A DNA stretch of 64,000 nucleotides, taken from the NCBI GenBank assembly GCA_963680875.1, contig OY804578.1, positions 99,291,689 through 99,355,688 of the forward strand, read 5' to 3'. The notes under the pieces are model-generated. The model was not told where the DNA came from. It worked only from the letters and a program-made list of their open reading frames with translations, and did no database searches. The position numbers and the translations under genes were made by a program. The stretch comes from Bathymodiolus brooksi. Lineage: Eukaryota; Mollusca; Bivalvia; Mytilida; Modiolidae. The stretch's first letter is position 1. Each line of letters begins with the position of its first letter. Below are positions 61,201 to 64,000 of the stretch, piece after piece.

Positions 61201-63309
61201 ACTTTTTCAATGCAGCAGGAGAGGCTTTACAAGAGGGACACTACTCTGAGTGAGTGACTGAGCATTGTTGCAATTTTTCAGCTATATCATGACAAGAACA
61301 ATTTCTCACTTGGCATTAAACAACAATCACTTGCTCAAAGTAACTGTTTAATTGGGTACCAGTTTTGCTAGATTTTGCATTGTTTTTTTAATTTTTACAT
61401 TTTACTGGTATTTTTTCTGTTGGAATGGAAATTTGTTTCGCATCTTTACCTGTAATTAAAACTTTTTTAATTTTAGAAAAATGACACTTGGTAGATATAT
61501 GTCTACCTGTAATTCCACCTTCATATTCTGTTCTCATTTACCACATTTTAGGGGAGGGGGTCACAATTATTTTTTTAACATAAATTATAAAAAGATAACT
61601 TATGAATTATAATTTGACAGGATACAGGAAACAATCAAGTAAAACATGTCTAAACCGAAACGTGAAGAAACTGAAATCCTGTAAAAACCGAACTTTGAAT
61701 AGTGGTTGTGATCGCATGGAAGTTGGATTTATAACTAACTGTGCAATCAGTGCCTCTCACCATTAAAGTTGTGGGTTCGTATCCCACTCATGGCAAGGTG
61801 TACTCTATATAACTTTATGTGATAAAGTTTTTCAGTGATTTGCGACAGACCAATGATTTTCTCCCAGTAATCTGGTCTCTTCCAGCAATAAAACTGACTG
61901 CCACAATATACCTAAAATATTGTTGAAAGTGACATTAAACACCATAACCCCTTTGAACACAAGAGCTGGTCCCAAGGAGATTTCATTTAGACAGGTTTCA
62001 CTGTATTTTATACATGTAAAGTAAAACAATTACAAATTACAATTACATGTATTTACCAGTAATCAGGGTTATCCATCCTCTGTAGAAAATGATCTAGTTC
62101 ATCACCTTTCTTTGGCTTGATCAACTTCTTGCCTTCAATGTCATAACCAATATGTGGATAATCTCTATACCATTCCATTGGTATGTTTCCAACTGTGTTA
62201 CGTATATCCTACAATAAAAGATTGCCAGCTGTGTTACTGCTAACCCTACAGATATTAATTTTTAAGGGTCTACCCATAAGTTTTGATTCCCATTTTTTGA
62301 CAAGCACTGTCAAGTTCAGATTCTTGTCCTGTATAACTTTTTTTTTTTTTTTTAAGTTTTGCTAAACTACCTACTGGTAGCCTATTCTTTTCAAGAATAT
62401 TAGTGGAAACACAGATATTTTTTGCTTGGCCTACCCAATACTTAGATAATTTCAATAGTCTGCACTTTACAGTGGATTCATCTATGTTTGTGGATGCCTA
62501 TTTTCACGATCTGACAGAAAATGATATTTTCTTTGATATTTAATTTTGTGTTACTTAATAGTTAAGTTGTTACTATCCTTACATTGTTTCTTCGTGAGAC
62601 ACATTATCCTGATTCCTGGCCAAACGGTCTTTGCTCCTACTTCTTAACACTTAGTGCTTAGAGGACAAGCAGCAAATACCAGTTTTATAGTTTGCAGCTC
62701 GAACCAACAATTTACCACACTAGCAGCGATCACACTAACCATTACATTACTTATGCAGTTAAGATCATCTCTGATTTTTACTTTAATGTCACATTCTTTC
62801 CAGTCAAGATCTTGTGTTCCAACAATATGTTGGTTAGACCCGACCAATCTTCTGCACCCAAGGTGAGCACTCTAACCATTACACCACAGATGCGATCACA
62901 AGTTTCTGTACAAATACATTATAAATGGATGGCAGATTTCGTAGATATTTGAAACTGAAATCTAATTAAATATTGCATGCATAGCGGGTCAACATAAAAA
63001 GTGCCTCCATCTCCACCCCTCTTAATACAACTTTTTCTGTAATAGCCCTTAATTAATATCTACCTCTTCATCTGATGAGTCATGGTAATACTCATCCTCC
63101 ACTGTCTGTGATGTTGTTTTCTTGTTACCCTCACGGTTTAATCTATTTTTAGCTTTTACATTTACAGTGTTTTTATCTTCATCATTTACATTGTCACTAT
63201 CTTGGTCACTGTTAATTTCCTCATTTATGATGTTGCTTTCATCGTTGTCACTTTCATCAAATTCTTCATCATCATCATCATCATCTGATTTATCACTATC
63301 TTTTTCATT
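37290..63309 (-). CDS. BOP1: BOP1, ribosome biogenesis protein (18 exons, 5' end missing)
   Basis: BOP1 works with PES1 and WDR12 in the nucleolar PeBoW complex needed for 28S/5.8S rRNA maturation and 60S assembly. Exons by plus coordinates, in transcription order: 63064-63309, 62057-62208, 60843-60960, 59576-59677, 58445-58558, 56869-56979, 56363-56524, 55606-55686, 53090-53159, 48988-49120, 48217-48320, 47335-47417, 45563-45673, 44444-44518, 43102-43204, 42274-42358, 40090-40197, 37290-37443. All junctions are GT-AG and stay in frame, giving 703 codons and a TAA at 37290-37292. Human BOP1 is about 746 residues, so only the extreme N-terminus is missing, upstream of the window. No in-frame Met precedes the acidic stretch. 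The introns are unusual: four carry minisatellites at the donor side. Confidence 0.95.
37475..37845 (-). repeat. SINE-2 copy, near full length, in BOP1 intron 17
   Basis: Read on the minus strand the head is tRNA-like: GCATCAGTGGTATAATGGTT for the A-box region and GATTTGAGCCCCAATCAG for the B-box region. The body includes ATTATAAAATTGG. The 3' domain ends in GATATAGCTGAAAAATTG followed by TTGGCATTAAATAGCAATCA. Confidence 0.8.
37858..40135. repeat. 83-bp tandem array carrying the exon 17 end and donor (27 copies)
   Basis: The unit is 83 bases. The word CATACTTACCTATACACC begins at 37928 and recurs to 40081 in 26 steps with two small deletions, giving 27 copies plus one diverged copy near 37860. 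On the minus strand each unit holds the last 41 bases of BOP1 exon 17 (from GATGATGGGACAGTC to GGTGTATAG) followed by the donor GTAAGTATG. The copy at 40081-40135 is the real exon end. Units are almost identical; the main variant is A or G in TAAARCAT. Found in intron 17. Confidence 0.95.
41041..42204. repeat. 27-bp tandem array in BOP1 intron 16, about 43 copies
   Basis: The unit is AAATGTAATTACATCTTGAG plus CCACCAG, with variants such as TCAGTCAT or CTACAAG in the tail. Because 27 is a multiple of three and the unit lacks stops in some frames, both strands show long frames (258 and 270 codons, plus shorter ones) with 9-residue repeats. These are artefacts. The array starts about 70 bases inside the intron from the exon 16 donor. 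Confidence 0.92.
42630..42985 (-). repeat. SINE-2 copy in BOP1 intron 15
   Basis: Minus-oriented copy lying between exons 15 and 16. It has GATTGTTGTTTAATGCCAAG, CAATGAGATGATGATGTCCG, GCCAACCAGTCTTTGCTCCT and the tRNA-like head near 42910-42980. Confidence 0.78.
43240..43455. repeat. Diverged MITE-like repeat in BOP1 intron 14
   Basis: It contains several GGCCACCCCTCTTAT words, a run of C at 43267-43290, and opposite-oriented ends GTAGTCCCCCTC and GAAGGGTACCAC. A related copy is at 61070-61250. The boundaries are approximate. Confidence 0.45.
44546..44818. mobile_element. 273-bp MITE with TTAA target, BOP1 intron 13
   Basis: The ends GGTGGTACCATACACT and AGTGTATGGTACCCCC are inverted repeats with one mismatch. 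TTAA lies directly before (44542-44545) and after (44819-44822). TTAA targets are typical of piggyBac-type transposases. It lies only 28 bases upstream of exon 14's acceptor end. Confidence 0.82.
45135..45415 (-). repeat. SINE-1 copy in BOP1 intron 13
   Basis: Minus-oriented, near full length: GGGTTAGGGTTATGGTTTTT at the tail, AATATTTCAGTTATATCGTG, GTTGTATCGAGTACGCC, and the head region AGTTATAAATCAAACTACCA near 45370. Confidence 0.8.
46495..46640. repeat. Palindrome of about 55-base arms in BOP1 intron 12
   Basis: The left arm TTGAAGATTTGGGATTTCTT pairs with AAGAAATCCCAGATCTTCAA on the right. The arms extend outward through ACACGAGTCC and GGACGAGTGC. It explains most of the 129-codon plus-strand frame at 46381-46770, which is therefore not taken as a gene. 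Confidence 0.7.
47106..47283. mobile_element. 178-bp pogo-like MITE in BOP1 intron 12
   Basis: The ends CAGTTGAGCCTGTC and GACAGGTTTGACTG are imperfect inverted repeats flanked by TA on both sides. The interior repeats GGTCACC and CCTCTTAAG words in opposite orientations. CAGT ends with a TA target fit Tc1/mariner-pogo elements. Confidence 0.7.
47714..48135. mobile_element. 422-bp element with 9-bp target-site duplication, BOP1 intron 11
   Basis: The ends are CATCGTTGGTACCCCAC and GTGGGTTACAAACGATG. Inverted similarity continues inward through GATCATGCTTTGATTACT and AGTAATCAAAGCATGATC. The target AATAAAACT is at 47705-47713 and again at 48136-48144. Inside, CATGTGATTGTTTTAA occurs twice in direct orientation. 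There is no coding region. Confidence 0.85.
48430..48820 (-). repeat. SINE-2 copy in BOP1 intron 10
   Basis: Minus-oriented copy between exons 10 and 11: GATTGTTGTTTAATGCCAAG, TTTTTCAGCCATATCATGGC, GGGTAGACATGTCGCTCCAA, GCCAACCAGTCTTTGCTCTC and head parts near 48740-48800. Confidence 0.78.
49865..53089. repeat. Compound 79/57/63-bp tandem array in BOP1 intron 9
   Basis: All units share ACAGGTGAAGTAATCTTACA followed by AATACCGTCATCAATGTGCC and TGAGATAGTATATCA. The long form (79 bp) adds a 24-base segment ending ACCATACAAAAT; the short form (57 bp) lacks it; a third form (about 63 bp) keeps only its first part. Long forms fill both ends and short forms the middle. Four to five tens of units are present. 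On the minus strand the first unit begins at base 2 of the intron. Each unit also carries TTTGTAAGATT, a decent 5' splice-site match. Long minus frames inside (such as 50527-51693, 388 codons) are artefacts of 57-bp periodicity. Confidence 0.93.
53305..53545 (+). repeat. SINE-1 copy in BOP1 intron 8
   Basis: Plus-oriented: TCGTGGTCATGATCTTATGG, AGTTGGACTTACAATAAACT, a decayed B-box region (GAGTTCCAATCCC), TTTCCTCCACCAATAAACTG, AAAGTGGCATTAAACACCAT and a tail of CCCTAA repeats. Confidence 0.8.
53625..53905 (+). repeat. Second SINE-1 copy in BOP1 intron 8
   Basis: Plus-oriented, about 80 bases after the previous one: GATTGTATGGTAGTTGGATT, AAGTTTGAACCCTGTTCATG, AACATTATGTGATAAAGTTT, TTTCCTCCACCAATAAAACT and AAAGTGGCATTAAGCACCAT. 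Confidence 0.8.
54304..55390. mobile_element. 1.09-kb non-autonomous pogo-like element in BOP1 intron 8
   Basis: The ends CAGTCAAACTTGTCT and AGACAAGTTTGACTG are perfect inverted repeats flanked by TA on both sides. Near the left end GCGACCCCCTC, TATAACGAC and similar words recur, with partners near the right end (AACGACCCCCTGTC). No transposase frame was seen. The ends differ from those of the autonomous element at 23963, so that copy is unlikely to be its direct parent. Confidence 0.8.
56055..56300 (+). repeat. SINE-1 copy in BOP1 intron 7
   Basis: Plus-oriented: GTGGTCGTGATTGTATTGTA, AGTTGGATTTACAACTACAT, B-box GAGTTCGAACCTC, AACATTATGTGATAAAGTTT, TTTCCTCCACCAATAAATCT and AAAGTGGAGTTAAACACCAT. 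It ends about 60 bases from the exon 7 donor. Confidence 0.8.
57110..58440. repeat. 53-bp tandem array in BOP1 intron 5, about 24 copies
   Basis: The unit is CCTTAATGGGCAGATAACTA, ACTCTCCATATAAATCTTTG, then TGGCATGCTGTAA (for example 57681 and 57734). The flanking units are more diverged and the middle ones nearly identical. On the minus strand the first, diverged unit begins about 8 bases inside the intron from the exon 5 donor at 58444. The minus frame at 57804-58046 only reads the repeat. Confidence 0.93.
59985..60130 (+). repeat. SINE-1 3' half in BOP1 intron 3
   Basis: It starts inside the element at ACAACATTATGTGATAAAGT, then GTCAGTGACTTGCGGCAGGT, TTTCCTCCACCAATAAAACT and AAAGTGGCACTAAACACCAT, followed by an AAAC-rich tail. 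The tRNA-like head is absent. Confidence 0.78.
61070..61250. repeat. Diverged MITE-like repeat in BOP1 intron 2
   Basis: It shares CCCTCTTATAAGGCCACTCC and GAGACCACCCCTCTTATA words with the stretch at 43240-43455. The ends ATATCCCTCTT and AAGAGGGACAC are roughly inverted. A short SINE-2 end fragment follows at 61248-61325. Confidence 0.45.
61690..61955 (+). repeat. SINE-1 copy in BOP1 intron 2
   Basis: Plus-oriented: GTGGTTGTGATCGCATGGAA, GTTGGATTTATAACTAACTG, AAGTTGTGGGTTCGTATCCC as the B-box region, TTATGTGATAAAGTTTTTCA, CCAGCAATAAAACTGACTGC and AAGTGACATTAAACACCATA. Confidence 0.8.
62575..62900 (-). repeat. SINE-2 copy with two tRNA-like heads, BOP1 intron 1
   Basis: On the minus strand a tRNA-like head (GCATCTGTGGTGTAATGGTT, then GAGTGCTCACCTTGG, near 62840-62895) is followed by a second head-like stretch (GTAATGTAATGGTTAGTGTG, then CGAGCTGCAAACTATAA, near 62690-62755). 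The body (CAAAGACCGTTTGGCCAGGA) follows. Either two copies are nested or the head was duplicated. Confidence 0.65.
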
Positions 63310-63819
63310 CTGTTAATAAACATGTGGAATAATAATTAAATTTTTACAATTAGTTAATTTAAACCTAATTAAAAATTATTTGTTTGTTTGATGAAAAAAA
63401 AACTGATTAAATTAAAAGAACTTGATGAACATTTACTGATTAGCAGTATTTACACGTAGCAAAATAAAAATCCACACATTTTGCATGAATTTTGATACAT
63501 AATTATGAACAGCTTTTTCTGCTGAAATAGGTTTTCTTACATCTTCAATAACATATTGTTTGTAGAGATTATAGAATAATATCATACAAGTATAGTTTCA
63601 AATAACTTTTTTCAGTTATAGCAAATGAGTAGATGTTTAATTCATACATGTACAGTATGATATTCATAATTTGCAGTGCAAAGCTAAAGGATATAGATCA
63701 TTTCACTGCAACATCTTCACATTTTAAATATTTGTTTAAATACACACATGTATACACACTAAAACTGTCATAATTTTTTAACTTACATACTTGAAAATAA
63801 AAAAAATAATGTTTTCCAA

Positions 63820-64000
63820 TACAGTGGAGCCGTCGTGGTCCTGATCGCATGGTAGTTGGATTTATAACTACCTATGCAATCTGTTTCTATCACCACTAAC
63901 GTTGCACTCAATACAACATAATGTGATAAACTTTGTCAGTGACTTGCGGCAGGTCTGCGGTTTTCTCCGGTTTCCTCCACTAAAAAAATATTCCGGCACG
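63820..64000 (+). repeat. SINE-1 copy cut by the window edge
   Basis: Plus-oriented: GTCGTGGTCCTGATCGCATG, GTAGTTGGATTTATAACTAC, then a gap that removes the B-box, CAACATAATGTGATAAACTT, GACTTGCGGCAGGTCTGCGG and the TTTCCTCCACTAAAAAAATA stretch at the edge. Confidence 0.78.

Larger units (their letters stand above)
55606..63309 (-). other. BOP1: BOP1 exons coding the acidic N-terminus and BOP1NT domain
   Basis: The first visible exon (63064-63309, 82 codons) is acidic: a run of Asp, then [12 protein letters not shown], as in animal BOP1. Exons 2-3 give [38 protein letters not shown] and [11 protein letters not shown]. Exon 4 gives [20 protein letters not shown]. Exon 5 ends [11 protein letters not shown]. 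Exon 6 gives [20 protein letters not shown]. Exon 7 has [20 protein letters not shown]. Exon 8 is [20 protein letters not shown]. This order matches the BOP1NT domain that binds PES1 and precedes the propeller. Introns here hold a 53-bp array, SINEs and a pogo-type MITE. Confidence 0.93.

Noticed and set aside
62840..62895. A functional tRNA gene on the minus strand
   Set aside because: The A- and B-box-like words belong to a SINE head; the cloverleaf is incomplete and the body of SINE-2 follows.
63122..63316. Ser-rich plus-strand frame of 64 codons
   Set aside because: It is the antisense shadow of the acidic Asp/Ser/Glu exon of BOP1 at 63064-63309.

Overview
The window is AT-rich animal nuclear DNA, most likely from a bivalve mollusc. 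The evidence is spliced genes with GT-AG introns, a dense layer of dispersed repeats, two tRNA-headed SINE families of a kind common in molluscs, many LINE reverse-transcriptase remnants and many palindromic MITEs. The species cannot be fixed from sequence alone. No rRNA gene, functional tRNA gene or CRISPR array was seen.

Layout. 1-13 kb: a LINE split by inserted sequence, a single-exon rhodopsin-family GPCR (3473-4633), several hairpin MITEs, SINE fragments, then two minus-strand LINE remnants (9.8-13.0 kb). 13-24 kb: a broken FLYWCH/MULE transposase, SINE copies, a 367-bp foldback element, a RING-less TRIM-like protein with two B-boxes (18856-20478), and a LINE split by a 773-bp foldback element with an 8-bp target-site duplication. 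24-27 kb: an apparently intact two-exon pogo-type transposase flanked by directly repeated ~550-bp sequence. 28-36 kb: MITEs, a LINE reverse transcriptase with a mutated catalytic motif, a LINE split by a ~1.3-kb DNA element, and a 155-bp tandem array. 37-64 kb: one large minus-strand gene, the ribosome biogenesis factor BOP1. Eighteen exons (703 codons) can be joined in frame from 63309 to the stop at 37290; the first exon or exons lie beyond the window.

The most unusual feature is inside BOP1. Four minisatellite arrays (about 1.2 to 3.2 kb) sit in introns 5, 9, 16 and 17, and each lies at the 5' end of its intron, within 0 to about 70 bases of the splice donor. In intron 17 the 83-bp unit includes the last 41 bases of exon 17 together with its donor, so the intron carries 27 copies of the same exon end and 5' splice site. 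The repeats give long open frames that are not genes.

The three host genes are unrelated in function: a membrane receptor, a TRIM-like protein and a nucleolar 60S assembly factor. The rest is mostly transposable-element material, much of it nested, and target-site duplications can be read for many insertions.
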